Assembly (NCBI GenBank): GCA_907163375.1
Contig: CAJQUW010015580.1
Coordinates: forward strand, 62,001 to 126,000
Length of the DNA stretch: 64,000 bases
Direction of reading: 5' to 3'
Source of the DNA: Prostheceraeus crozeri
Lineage: Eukaryota; Platyhelminthes; Polycladida; Euryleptidae
The stretch's first letter is position 1. Each line of letters begins with the position of its first letter. The position numbers and the translations under genes are program-made. This document shows, piece after piece, positions 34,097 through 46,739 of the stretch. The notes beneath the pieces were generated by a model, which worked only from the letters and a program-made list of their open reading frames with translations, was not told the DNA's origin and did no database searches.

Positions 34097-37000
34097 AAAA
34101 TGTACGAAAATTGGCAAGTGTTTCACAATCCATAGATATTTCTTGAATTTTACCATTGGATTCCAATGGGAATCCTTTAGTCCTACCTATAACCGAAAGC
34201 GACTGTCTGTGACATTCAAGAATTTGACTTTTGTATTCAGCGTTTCAAGATCTATAAATCCATGCTATTAAGCCCTTTGTGCACGAATTTAGGAAGAAAG
34301 TGTCAGTAGCTCCCGGACTATAATTAAATGATCCGAAAAGTATGTATGAAAGATGATTTTCAAGTCTGAAATTACATGTATATTGTATGCATTCAACGTG
34401 TGAAAAGTCACGTGCACGTTCCACGGCCCTTTGTCTACAAAGCGTGCAATGCACACCTGGATAATTTGTTGCTAACTTAGAATAGAGCAGAGAGAACCCC
34501 AGTGGAATGAAAAAAGATGTACAGAACTGTCGGGATCATCAACTGGATCACGGAAATTCGCATGGAAAATGAGTGAAGATAAAACCACACTCTGTTGAAC
34601 TCGAAAAATGAGTAAAATTATTCATGGAACAGTCCACGAAACCCAATAGTTAGCGAAGACAAACCAAACATGTTGCAAAAAACGAAATTGCATTCTTGAA
34701 TTGTAGATATCTGGAAAACTATAGGAAGAGTATTTTTGATAAGCACTTTTTTTATTCTTTGACCATGAAAACAAGGAAGAAGGAACCGAAGAAACCTCCT
34801 CTACATGTTCCATCAGCCTATTATAAAATGGATACACAGCTGTGATTGAGACTTCGAAAATCAATCTTCGCTACCTTGATGCCCCCTAAAATGAGAGTTG
34901 AAAATTTACTCTAGTTTTTGAAGTACTTTGCATTCATTAGTAAGCTAGTGGCCTCTTTTTTTCCGCATTTTTGGTTTGCTGTTCAAATAGTTATGATTTT
35001 GACACCTGGACGGTCAAATATGTGAGCTTTATTCAAAAGTAGGCCTACAATTAAAAATGGTGGATATTTTCTATATTTCATATTGTTTGATGGTTTCTTC
35101 TATTTTTAATTTGATTTCCTATGTCATTTTTGCATCACTGACATTTGATAGCTTTAAGTATCTGATAACACTATATAGCTTAACTTTTCTGCCTTGAGCT
35201 AAATTTTTCATGAAGAAAACTTTGTTAGATCACTTTGAATTTATCATGACCGAAAAGCGCAGATCCTTATGATCAAGATGAAAAAAATTATGAAAATCGA
35301 TCCAGAACTAAATATTTTACAGACAAAAGACATGTTTTTTGACAAATGTTATATAAAATGGACTTATCCTAGCTTGACTTTTTGACTCTACATTTCCTCA
35401 CATTTGTATATACTTTCGTCTACCTTCATGGGCATTTGATGTGACTCTGTCACACGCGTGTAAATCAATGTCATCATCTGCATGTTATGACAAATATACT
35501 ATCTTTATCACTATTAATCATATCAATTATATAGGTTATATGACTTCATATAAGTACCGAAATTAATCTGTGAGCGACTGTCTGAATTGTGCAAAATATG
35601 CCCATACTACTCATAAATGAAAGCGTTTCAAATCTAGGTTAGTAAATAACATTGCTCACGAGGAATGTTTGCTGTCTTTGTTTTTATGCCAAGATGCCAT
35701 TATTATCACAAATATCAAAACTACAGCTTCATTTAACGATACTGTTGAAGTCATTTTCATTTTACACAGTGAACTGAATAGTGGGATTACGCATCTTGAT
35801 AAATTAGACAGAATTAAATGAATCTCCATGTGATATCCTTGAGTTTATTTCAGCATATCACATTGTAATTCAACCCAATATCCGGATTTTCCCAAGATGA
35901 CATGCATTCATATGATGACTGGCAGTTTGAGAACATTATTTATCGCTTTATTCCAATATATTGCCGAAGAAACAGTCATATTCTTGAAAATTTGAAATTC
36001 AAATTTCAAAATGTCATTTATAGGATGAGGATCTATGATGCCATTTTTTTATTTCTTCGTGCCCGAAATATGTGGTACACACATAAGAATTCGACTCTCT
36101 ATAATAACAGAGTACCAGAGGGGACATTCACATTGATAACAACATTGCATAGTGGACATACCTTGTAGTCCCACTCTGATCATTTTATCATGATCTGCAG
36201 CGCATTGAAGTTAAATCAAACCAAAATACAATAGGCGGTCTTTTTGAAGCACACAAAAGCATTCTTTTCAGTTTATTTCCATTCCCAATCGGCCAACTAA
36301 CACGGTACCGCCTGTATTTCCTGCTCTTTAGATTGAAAGTGATCCTCGTATTTATATTTCGATTGAACAGAAAAATGTAATATCCTGTAGATCAAACACA
36401 GAGGTTTCTATCAGATCACTCATTAAAAGCACGGACAATTGTAGAAGGATTCAATTCCTTTAAATCCTCGACCGTTAATGAGATTTGATATAGAAGAGGC
36501 ACATTGTGAAAACTCATTGTGAGCTCCTATTTACAGGAAAATGAATCTATTAGAAGTAAAAACAGTAGTAGTTGGCAGTCAATAGTTTCGAATTTCAAGG
36601 CGTTTTGGTTTTACTACTTCGGATGGCTACTTTACTTTTACAATTGATTTGGCTTCATTGTGAATGTGCTGATCAAAAGTGCAATTTGCCTTTCGAAAAT
36701 CTGAGACAGTTACAAATATTTACTAACTCTTTAACATGAGATGATCGCGTGAGATATTTCAATAAAAATGATGTCGATGCAGATGGAGATGGGATTATTT
36801 CAGGCATCATTTCCATTTGGCTCAATTTTCATATTTTAAAACTGTCAACTGAACTATGGAGGCAATAAGTACTTCATTCCTCACACAGAACATAATAACT
36901 TATTGCCTTCCACTATTTTCAGTACGCGTAGTTTTTGCATGCATAAAACTTCATAAAACTAAGTGGATTGAGGACAGAATACCTTCTGGCTGACCTATTG

Positions 37001-37149
37001 CCTCTGACGTCAGCTCTGAGTCCAGGAACGTGTCCAATGTGATTAGCTAATTGTTAAAACCTTTAGCCCAAATGTCATCAAGTTTCTCATTGGACATCTT
37101 TCACATGACAGTTATTCTCCGCTAACTAACTATGCCCAATGGTTCATTT
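34097..37149. other. no recognisable gene (3 kb)
   Basis: A relict of the 29451-30166 repeat end (GCACGAATTTAGGAAGAAAG) lies at about 34281-34315. Otherwise AT-rich, with unassigned short frames such as 35902-36168. Confidence 0.35.
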
Positions 37150-37328
37150 CTTTTTACACTAAACCCCAGTAAATGAGACCATAGAACTTTCTCTGAATTG
37201 CTTTTGCGCCTGCACGACCACAGGAGACCCGATTTATCATTCTTAACTTTGCTTTATCAACTGATATTGGATAACAACGATTTCAGCTTTGATTCAAAAC
37301 TCTTGCAGCAAATTTCTGGGGTAGCAAT

Positions 37329-39674
37329 CAGTGGCGGCGCGAGGACGTTTCGTGCCCGGGGCGGGTCATTTATCAGTGCCCCCCTCCCCAATGAACCCCA
37401 TTCCCAGTCAATTCTAATAAAATTATGAAGATTTAGCTACACCGATTCTTTCCTTCTTAGGGGAACGTGTGCCTACTATATTTAAGCTTATAAATTAATT
37501 CATAAACATTCATATTTTGAGATTTAGATCATTAAAATATAAAATGAACAACCTCTTAATCACTCGCTGTGACATTAGCCTAATTATGAAACTGGTAAAG
37601 TACATGTACTAATATGAAAAGCAAAATCAGAATATTACCAGAGAATATATTCGAGAGAAAACAGTATAATCATTACGTAGACCAACGCACAGTAAGGCCT
37701 TACTGTGGTTAAGGCACGTACACCAACGCCTTGCATTTAGCAAAAACATCAATGCATTCATCAATATCACAATTATTCAAACGAAGACGTTCAATAGAAA
37801 TAAGAGACAAATTATTTAGTCTTGCTTGAGTCATGGTCGATCGTAAGTGGGATTTTATAATTTTCAATTTAGAAAAGGATCGTTCACATGTTGCGTTGCT
37901 AACGCAGACTGTTAAACAAATTCGCAAAAGGACAAACAGATTAGGTACCGATTCCTGAAACTGATGTTTTACGATGAAAGAGAGGAGGTTGTGTGACGTA
38001 TCGTTGCTCTGATCGTTAAAATCGTCTTCTGAACAAGAATGAAGCAGATCCTTTAAACAAACCAGTTCCGGCTTAATGCCATCAACATCCACTTCCTTCT
38101 CATAAATGCGCAGTTGATCCAAATCGAAATCAGTGGCTTTCAGGACTTGTGACCTTCTCAAAATAGAAAAACGCTTTGCCAGTGTACGATGTCTTTCAAA
38201 TCTTGTGTCAAATTCGGATTTCACTCTATCAAGACATTGGAAAAGTATTCTTCTGATTTCATCTTTGAATGACATTTCTTCATCGGCAGTGTCGTCAAAC
38301 TGTTGCTTGCGTCTTCTCTTCTTCGTTGGAATATATATATCATTATCCTCTGCAACACTCTCTGCGTTCGAAATTGCATAGGTGATGAGGAAATCGCGTT
38401 TGTCGCTGAGATATTCACTTAAGCTTGACAACTTCGCTACTGCTTCATCAAGAGTGAGAGTGCTGCGTTGGAGGTAAAGCTGGACTACATTGATTTCCGT
38501 CAAAATTGGAGACCACAAATTCATATAACAGACGAAAGGAAAAGTTGACATAGAATTAAACAATATACCGGCGTCACCATCGGTTGAAGATAGATCCTCC
38601 AGACAGTCACAAATATCAGAATAGTTGATCTTAAAGACGTCAATTGCTTCGTGGTAAGAACTCCAGCGGGTATCCACAACACGCTTCACAACCCGAGGCA
38701 AAACTTGCTTCATTTCTTCCCATCGTTTTGTGGAATTGGCAAAGAATGTATATACTTTCTGAATTGTTGCAAAGAAGGTTACTGAGTTGGGAGTTACCTG
38801 AGCAGCATGAACTCCAACCAAGTTCAAACAGTGGTTCGAGCAAGGTATGAATTCAGCTTTGGGAAATTTAGTTTTGATTCGTTGTTGAACACCATTACGG
38901 TAACCGCTCATAACAGCAGCATTATCATAACCCTGGCCAACACAGCAATGCATGTCTATACCCTGTTTTTCCATGGCATTGTAGATAAGTTCCGAAACAT
39001 CTTCTGCCAAGAATCTTCTGGGCAAGAATGCCAACAATTTCGTTCTGAATTTCATGACAGAAGTACGACACTTTGGACACCTTGTTCATGACATTCATGA
39101 CGTGCTCTTTTAGTACGGAATCGTAGTTAGAAATCAGTTTGACCAATGATAAGAAATTTCCTGGGTTGGTTTCATCATCATGAAGACTTTCCCGATGGCC
39201 TCTGAGTGGGAGATTCTGTTGCACCAAGAAGATAATCATGTCGAATAGTCTCTGGAGAATACTTCGCCATTTCTTTTCGGCTTTCAGAAGCTGTTCCTGG
39301 TTTAAGCGATCAATAGCTTTATCGGATGTCAAGCGTTTTACAAGATCTCTGTGTTTTATGGAATTTGTGAGATGCTTGGTCGACGACTCGTGTTATTGGC
39401 ACGCAAATACATGTAATTACATGCAACGCACACACCAACTACACCGATGAATCAACGCTAATTTATGAAATAAACAGAATTAAACAGCGTTAAATGATAA
39501 ATGTAGATGTAGGTAAATGCAAATCTGAGTTCTCAGATTGAATTTTAAATGAAATATTTGATTCGAAAATCATATCAACATTTTTCAAGATTTAGATTTC
39601 CCCGAGCGAGCCTCTGACCGTGCCCCTTGAATCTCGGTGCCCGGGGCGGAGCGCCCCCCCTAGCGCCGCCACTG
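37329..39674 (-). mobile_element. hAT transposon with perfect 8-bp duplication
   Basis: The ends CAGTGGCGGCGC and its inverse are flanked by GTAGCAAT on both sides (37321-37328 and 39675-39682). The first 60 or so bases at each end are GC-rich (GTGCCCGGGGCGG on both). It carries one transposase on the - strand and sits in the reverse-transcriptase domain of the Penelope-like element. Confidence 0.95.
37709..39400 (-). pseudogene. hAT transposase (ZMYM1/DUF4371 type), internally deleted
   Basis: The main frame (39055-37709) has 448 codons and an ATG. It shows GQGYDNAAVMSG (a catalytic Asp), IPCSNHCLNLVG, VVDTRWSSYHEA (the hAT RW motif) and the C-terminal dimerisation block SNATCERSFSKLKIIK with RLNNLSLISIE. 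The N-terminal part lies in a second frame (about 39400-38990) with KHRDLVKRL, RGHRESLHDDE, NPGNFLSLVKLI and HEIQNEIVGILAQK. The join falls within EIQNEIV, directly next to the block before LAEDVSELIYNAM. About 50 residues usually found there, carrying the first catalytic Asp, are missing. Frameshift plus deletion should make it inactive, although most of the protein is intact. Confidence 0.9.
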
Positions 39675-40999
39675 GTAGCAATGTGTAAAGCTTTTTGCAG
39701 GGCATTTTTATAACGCTTTTATGAATTTTTGGGAAGACAGTGCCATCACTTCCTTCCCTTTAAAACCACAGATTTAGGTCAGATACCAGGACGATATTTT
39801 TGGCATCTGAACCCATCACTTAGGTGATTTTGAAGCTTTTTCTGCTCATCTGGACAGTTTTCACCCCAACATCAAATTAATTTATGATGTCAGCTATACT
39901 CAGCTACCTTTTTTTAGACTTAATGAGAACTAACCATGGTGGCCAATTATGTATTATTCACTTTGGTTCAAGCCAACTGACTCTCAGTATATGACTGCAT
40001 ATTATTTATGATAAAGCTCCTCTGAGATACCCTGCCCGAAATGGCAACTCTTACAGAAAGGTCAAAGCCAAATCAAAACGTTTTCAATCTCCTTTTATCA
40101 AATATGCCTAATTTGCTCGTTATGGTTTTTACATTGTACTTTTATATAGATTCTCTTGTCTCTGTATCTGCCACTTCTGAATCGATGTTGATGTTGAAGT
40201 GCAATGCATCGATATATTATTATTATTATACGAGTATCTTAACCAATGGATCACATCATCACCCACATATGCACAAAGGAGTGTCTTATAGCCAAATTTA
40301 TAGAGCCAGTATAGCTCAGATCGTCATTATATTTTTCAGAAGACCCTGACCCTAACCTGGCATTTCTCAATCTATAGTCCGCGAGACCAAGGGGGCTATT
40401 TCCCTTGTAAAAGTACTCATTGCTGCTGCAGTTTCTCATAATACTATGGCTACAAAAAAACCTCACAATAAGATCAAAAATATCCAATATTGCACCAAAT
40501 CAACTGAGATGCCACCGGTGTTATTTATGAAATTGAATGTTTGGAATGTTTGGAATGTTTCAAACTATGAACTGGAGAAACATCATGTACCATTACATGT
40601 AAAGTGAAAGAGCACATTAACAATATTAAAAGCGGTGACCAAAATAGATCTCTGATAGCCAAACACTTTAATTCTGATTATCCTCTAATCGATTTCGCAT
40701 TCTGTGCTATTGAAAATTGTCCTATTGATAAGAAAAGAATTAAATGAGAATTAAAACGTTACAAACATGCGGTGAACATGGATTGAACTCTATAAGTCAA
40801 TGAAACGAACATAATTCTACCGTTCAGCACATCCTCTCACAGAATCCATCACATGATGAAGAACAGATGCAGGCTTTCAGCCAATTCGAACATTGCATTC
40901 ACGAATAACAGGAATCTAAAATCGTTGTTGAAGTAATCTTGACCATCGGTCAGCAAGACTGAATCGGATCTCCTGGACACTCTTTTGTTTTGCTCGGAA

Positions 41000-41021
41000 C
41001 TGAAGAGGTATATATTCGAAA
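41000..41021 (+). ncRNA. possible degenerate hammerhead-like core downstream of the Penelope element
   Basis: The bases CTGAAGAGGTATATATTCGA followed by AA fit the hammerhead pattern CUGANGA-stem-GAAA, but the would-be stem II is only a G-C plus a wobble pair. It is listed because Penelope-like elements are known to carry hammerhead ribozymes and this lies about 160 bases past the protein end. It could easily be chance. Confidence 0.2.
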
Positions 41022-41864
41022 GCTTCTCCGAAGTCAGGACCTGCAGAATCGCATGCAGTCCTGCTTATGAATAGTCAGAGCGTGCAGCACGGCGGGGTTC
41101 ACTCCTTCGTCTCTTTCTCTCCCTCTCTCTTTAACATGGAATGAATGATTGATTGCTTGACGGCACTCGATTAATCAGTTGCATTCCTTTTAGCAGGCTG
41201 TTACACAAATCAATCAAAACATGTGAACCGTTGTTTTATTTTGTCCTCCAAGGAATTCATGTAATCACCAATTGCTGCATTTTGAATGATAAAAATATTA
41301 AACTATGAAAAGTTCAGATGACACGTTGAATACTTTACAACCCCTTTATCCCTAGATAAGATAACATGGCATTAAAGCACTTTTGAATTTTGATTTCTAA
41401 AGAGCGAAGGCACCTCTGTCCACAATCCTCCACCCAACAGGAACAACTCTTGATACCATGTATGCCAATTAGTCAGATTAAATTATCGCTTTGTGCTTTA
41501 GGAACATCCATCAGACATCAACTCTCACGGACTTGCAGAATCCCAAGAGGAATTCAGTCCTGCGGTCGCCAGAATTGAGGGCCTATATGTTCAACAAGCC
41601 AATTCCCTGGAGTCGCCAAACCTTCCCTGGAGATAGAGCTGTCTCAGTTCCTGCGATCTAGTTGTGCCTATTCACATCCATTGTTATGCAAACACAAGAT
41701 TCCGGACAGTTCATAAACATAAATGACGCAAATCACCAATTCTTAAATGAACCCCAAAAGATACCGGTGCAGCGAATGCTTCACGGGTATTGGCAATGTT
41801 GAGTTCCGCTTCTACCGACTAAGAGTGCTAACCCGCAGCTGTACAAGTGCCTGAAATCACACTG

Positions 41865-42660
41865 AAGTAAGTCTTGGCAGTGCTGAAGAAAATGAAGCAT
41901 AGAAAGTCGAATGGTTCAGATCACACCCGACGAAACTGCTCTGAGGGCAGGGTGCAAAGTTGTTTATGTCGCTGCTGAATCGCATTGTGACAGAAGGTTC
42001 TGTGCCGCTGGGTTGGTCGAACAGAATCACGGTAACAATATGGAGAGGCAAGAGTGATGCTAGTGAATGTGTTTATTACAGGCCGATTCGTCTGCTCTGT
42101 CATTTAGATGAAAATTTTACAGCGAGTTATAGACAAGCGCCTCCGAGATATGAACAACATCACGCAAGCCAGTGCGGATTCATCCAGTGTAGTGGCACCA
42201 TTGATCCCATTCATCTGGCTCGGCTGTTGGTAGAAAGTTAACGAGAAAAAACTTGCCACTACCTAGCCTTTCTCGATCTTAGAAGGCTTACGACAGGGTT
42301 CCCCGTTCTCTTATCTGACGCTCTCTGTGTGCGCACAGTATCCCCGAGGCATGCATTCAGTGAGTACAAATACTGTATCGCGACGTCTCAAGCGTGCCGC
42401 GCTGCCCAATTGGAAATCAATCGAGTGTCTCCATACATACCGGTGGTTATAACGGCTCGGCACTATCATTTCCTCTGTTTGTTCTGTGGATGGATACAGT
42501 GAAACCTCATCTGCAAGCGCCACAGCTGCAATCTTTACTTCATACTGATGACGCGGTGCTAGCTGCAACAAGTAGAACGGACATGGAACCTCAGATACAG
42601 CAATCGAAGACAAAGTTGGATGAATTTGGATTAGCGAATGTTAATCGTGATCAAGTACTT
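41865..42660 (+). pseudogene. non-LTR retrotransposon reverse transcriptase fragment (RTE-like)
   Basis: Recognisable blocks in order are VLAVLKKMKHRKSNGSDH, SLLNRIVTEGSVPLGWSNRI, YYRPIRLLCH, ASQCGFIQCSGTIDPIHLAR, a KAYDRVPRSL block near 42290, GSALSFPLFVLWMDTV, and LLHTDDAVLAATSRTDM, in which YADD has become HTDD. It ends around KLDEFGLANVN. These match the central RT domain of LINEs of the RTE-like type. Clade assignment is tentative. Frameshifts near 42120, 42245 and 42280 and the altered catalytic box show it is dead. Both ends are missing. Confidence 0.75.
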
Positions 42661-42846
42661 AGATTTTCATGGAAAATTTTCGCAAAATTTGCGGACGATC
42701 CTAGTATAAACGCTTTAGAAATTATAAAAAGAGATATCATTGTTATTTCTATCGTTTTTTAAGCCACAAAAACAAATTTCTATGTATATTCATTTTTAAC
42801 ATATCGTTTATAGTATTAAATAGGCATTGGCTTGTCATTTTTCTCA

Positions 42847-43033
42847 TGAGTTTTAGTTGTGAAATCAAGTATAGAAGATGGCAATTATTTTTACTCACTT
42901 TGCCAATTTCGGCCTGCTCTTAGGCCATGATCACCTCTGCTTCTGAAGAAGGCTTAAAAGGAGGCCGAAATATTAAAGTGTACAAAGAAATAATCACCAT
43001 CTTTTATACTTGGTTTCCCGATTAAAACTCATT
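42847..43033. repeat. foldback element, second member of the hammerhead-like hairpin family
   Basis: The arms ATGAGTTTTAGTTGTGAAAT... and the inverse ending GGTTTCCCGATTAAAACTCAT match well, sharing AAGTATARAAGATGG. The centre carries CTGAAGAAGGCTTAAAAGGA then GGCCGAAA (42943-42970) and a degraded copy on the other strand (42907-42935). The end and centre resemble the element at 10564-10852. Confidence 0.65.
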
Positions 43034-43219
43034 AGAAAGATCATTTAACATCTAAATCAATGCTTCTACAGTAGATCTTTTCTATTTGCTTTATTAAAAT
43101 CTTGCCTGAATATTTTTCAAAAGTCTGAAAAGAAACGGCGATGCATGTCCACAATATCCGAGTCATTATTTCATCAGACACAGTTCCGCCCTTCCGTTCC
43201 TCTGTAATAAGGGACTTGC

Positions 43220-43895
43220 ATTGTAGGCTTTCCTCACGAAAATTCCTCATGATTTTTCATGACATTTTCGCATGCAATATCTCATCAAATTTCATGAGTT
43301 TCTTATAAAAATCTCATTTATAGATTCAGAGTTGCTTTTTCATATATCTCTGAATTTATTCTTCTAGCATTTACTTGTGATTTAAATGAGATCTTCTTCG
43401 CGTCGCCACGTTGCCCTGAGTACTTCCACGCCATTTCCACAATGTAATTTTAGTATTCGCAGTAATATTATCATTGTCTATTAAGTGTCTTCACTCTGAT
43501 TGTATATATGTATATTTTCAACATCTTGCATAGTAATGATAATTGTAAAGTCCAATTCTACATGCATCATTTCGAACAGTCTGTTGCAGCTCGATATGAT
43601 ATAATCTATATTTTTCCTTTTTATCCTTTATAGCCTAAACTTGGAGATTCTTATCGATTGAATAAGCTTTCTTATGAATCTTTCCTTTCGCGGCTAGCAT
43701 GCATAGTTACATACCTTACTACTTATAAACTTCTTTTCACAAAAATCCGTTGAATGCTCATGATCATCCCATGAACACATCATGATAACGTCATGCGCTA
43801 AATATTTTCTTGATGATCTCATGAGCTCTCATAAAAATCTCATAAATCCACATTCAATTCCATGAATTTTCATGAAAAGCTTCATGAGGCCTATT
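43220..43895. repeat. region rich in TCATGA palindromes
   Basis: The word TCATGA or a one-base variant recurs at both edges (about 43247-43300 and 43757-43888), often followed by AAATTTTCATGA-like strings in opposite orientations. It may be a diverged MITE with subterminal repeats. No clean terminal repeat or target duplication was found. Confidence 0.35.
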
Positions 43896-44849
43896 TCGTG
43901 TTTGCTTCTTTAATTCCCGAGAAATATCCTCACATGTGTCTAGCCACACTGTCTGAACACGTCTGATGCCCCATGGCGCTCCTGCATGAGCTCTAATGAC
44001 AGGCTTGACACACAGACGACAGAGGATCAGTTGTGATTGACGTTCGAACGCTAGCTGACGTCTACACGAATGTGACCTACAATCGAGAGATCGCGATGGT
44101 GTTAGAGGTCAACAAAAACAGGGAATTGATACTCGCCTCATCAATTTAATAGAAAAATCCATTTCGCAATGATTGAGACAAGTTTTAGGAGATGGCCCTC
44201 ACTTCCTCCTCTTCTCCCTTTGAAGGTCAGGCGGATGAAAGGCCAAATTCATGGTGAATTATGCCGTTGGAATGTCGCACTTGTTCCGCCTTGTCTTTCG
44301 ACCAAACTCGACATTCCTTGCGTCAAAGATGTTGCCAACTCCTACATGTCACTTCCTTTCTTTGTTGAGAACAAAGCGGGGATGAAATCATTACATTTCA
44401 GAGGAAGATGAGGCCAAAATCACCCTTCACGACTGAAATTTGATACAGCAGGCCAATTTGACAATGACAGTGGAGTTGGTAATGATAGTTGCTATCGATG
44501 CTGGAGGTGTGACCGTTTATCACAAGGCCAGATTGATGTGCGACAAACACCTGTCTGTTCATCAATCTGATTCAATCCTGGTATCAATTCGGTCATCACT
44601 GTCGTGTTCAAGAATTCGTCCGAATGTGTGGATAGTTCAACTCGCTAGTGGGTTATCTGCCTCAACAGAATTTGCTGAAACTTTAGAAGATTGCAGCATG
44701 GGGATGGAAAAACATGTTTCCTATTGAGCTCCCGAAGACTTTGGAATTGTCATATTGAATTCTGCTAGAATGAAGTCTGAGCATTCATTTGATTCCATGT
44801 TTTCAGCTTATTTTAATTAGGTCAACGTTGTCCGTAGCGCCAACTTTAG
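43896..44849. other. no recognisable gene
   Basis: Two frames, 44169-44411 and 44440-44727, are unassigned. No repeat structure seen. Confidence 0.35.
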
Positions 44850-45700
44850 TCATAATAATAATCTCTTTATTGTTACACTACAAGGAATCGGTGAACACTT
44901 ACAAAATGCGATGCCATGTTTTGAAAGTAAAGAATAGCATGCCAGGTACCACATTAGTAAAGAATAATAAAAACCAAAAGTAGCGACTATTTACAATATC
45001 TAATAAAAGAGATTGAAAATCTCATCGTTTTTGAGCGTGGACGATACAAGGTTTTTGGCGCAGCACGAGTACTTATAATTCTTGCCGCATCACTAGTGCA
45101 AAACATCGAACGTAGGGGATGTTCAAAATTTGTACCTACAGCAGACACAAGTTTTTCATATGATTTGTTTACAGAGCACAACCATGAATTGTTTTCCGAA
45201 TGCTGAATGCCAATAATACAGAAAACACGTTTTTCAACACGTAAAAAAGTCATTTAAAAGATATTAAGGTGCATTGCATAAACATGGAAATCCGTAAGTC
45301 ATTACAGATCATAAGAAGGCTTAGTAACTTTTCAACAACCATTCAGTATCACAACCAGCGCGTTTAAGATTGTAAATTAATTGTAAAGATTAATTGTTAA
45401 GATTGTAAATTAAGATTCTTTTGGAAACTTTCTTCACAATCTCTCGAAAATGAGCATTCCATTTGAGATCACAAGAAATGACAAGAAGTGGTTGCACCCA
45501 AATAAGAAATGGAATTCACACTATCAATACAAACGTTATCACGAGCAATAACACTTAAAGTCACTAGCGATTTTTTGGTGATGATGTCCATTGCTGAACA
45601 TTTTGAACAGTTAATAGGGAGCGCAACATCCCGTACCCAACAGATTATACTTTTCTATCTGGCAGGGTGTGTGCTGGCAAGCCAAAGTAAGTATATATTT
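44850..45700 (-). pseudogene. LINE 3' end with RT C-terminus and 3' tail
   Basis: On the - strand ALPINCSKC (about 45620), IDSVNSISYLGATTS and ECSFSRDCEE are followed by degraded sequence, and then by the frame 45253-44987. This frame has FLRVEKRVFCIIGIQHSEN and ends RAAPKTLYRPRSKTMRFSIS then FIRY, the usual closing segment of I/Nimb-like LINEs. About 130 bases of 3' UTR follow, ending AATAAAGAGATTATTATTAT at about 44870-44851, a typical LINE tail. Stops and frameshifts are frequent. Confidence 0.6.
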
Positions 45701-45780
45701 AAACACTTTGTGGCAAGCATAATTGCCAACTGATAAATCTACAATGCGAAGGATCAAAGGCTGCGGAGCAATTTTAGTAA

Positions 45781-45808
45781 GTCAAAAGTCAAAAGTCAAA
45801 AGTCAAAA
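45781..45808. repeat. GTCAAAA tetramer, probable LINE tail
   Basis: There are four 7-bp units GTCAAAA followed by AATGTTTATTTCC. On the - strand this reads as an AATAAACATTTTTGAC end with a tandem TTTTGAC tail, as seen at the 3' ends of some LINEs. Which element it belongs to, on the higher-coordinate side, is not clear. Confidence 0.6.
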
Positions 45809-46739
45809 ATGTTTATTTCCAAGAACATTGGAAAACAGGAGCATGTGTGCGCATATTACTAAAAAACATAAGCCAGAAAAGAAAACCAGCGTGCGGTCGG
45901 TGTTGTTTAAAATATATTCTGAGAGGAAAGGAGAGGAGAATTGACGAATTAATTTCCAGATTTCATATATATTTCCAGATTAATTTTTTAGATATCGTTC
46001 GCATTTCGTTTTTGAGAAACCTCGAGTCGTTCGCTTTTTACCAGTTTTGGAGTTAAATTATTACATAAATTTATTGATTCTGTAATTTGCTTCAGTTGCA
46101 TAAACAAAGGCGCTGTTTCTTGTCGTAAATTTTGATATAGTGTGCATTTCTATCATGAAATGATAAGAGTCTCCACTTCGAATTATCAACACATACACAT
46201 AACGTCTTTCATCATATCCATTCGATTTCCGTAACTGCCAGTTACGAAATATAATTTATGAATTTTTGTGTCGATTATTTTAATTCAATATATTGATGTC
46301 ATTGTTTCAATATCTAAAATGCAGATATGATTTCATATTATTTCTCAAACCACTGAATTCTAAATAATTCAGGACAGAATGTTATCTTTATTGTTTGTAT
46401 CATTTTTCTCTAATCTAATGCTGTACTCGATTTTTTTTTTTTTCTCAAATATTTTCCTTTGTCCTTTGTCACCCTGTTGTCATAGACCCAAAGAATTGTC
46501 CGTTGTAAGTTCTGCCTTCATTCGCCTGCACCAAGTATATCTTCTATAAACTCATCTGAAGTCATATTGAGATATATTGCAATATATACTTCCATATACT
46601 CTCTTATTCAACTTCGTTCATTTCATTATATATTTTTATACGCTAACTTCGGAGACTTCGAGCATCCAGAGGACATATTCCACATAGACCAATTCAGGAC
46701 AATAATTGGGTGTAGTCTGCTTTAGATGGTCTGATTTTT

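Larger units (their letters stand above)
37150..40840 (+). pseudogene. Penelope-like retroelement (RT plus GIY-YIG-like end), split by a hAT
   Basis: Before the hAT, the frame at about 37198-37320 reads LTLLYQLILDNNDFSF then LLQQISGVA, the Penelope RT block preceding its AMG motif. After the hAT the same reading resumes (VAM at 39675). The catalytic site is RYQDDIFGI (YQDD at 39784-39795). It is followed by FEAFSAHLDSFHPNIKLIYD, then KPTDSQYM, and at about 40250 HHHPHMHKGVSYSQ, all in Penelope order. The C-terminal region (40530-40830) has CLECFKL, TGETS, KVKEHINNIKSGDQNRSLIA and KHFNSDYPLIDFAFCAIE, resembling the linker/GIY-YIG endonuclease of these elements, and then a GLN block. Several stops and frameshifts, plus a piece inserted at about 40000-40240, inactivate it. 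A 9-bp tandem (GGAATGTTT) lies at 40534-40560. Confidence 0.7.

Noticed and set aside
38133..39091. + strand frames across the hAT transposase
   Set aside because: Shadow frames of the - strand transposase.
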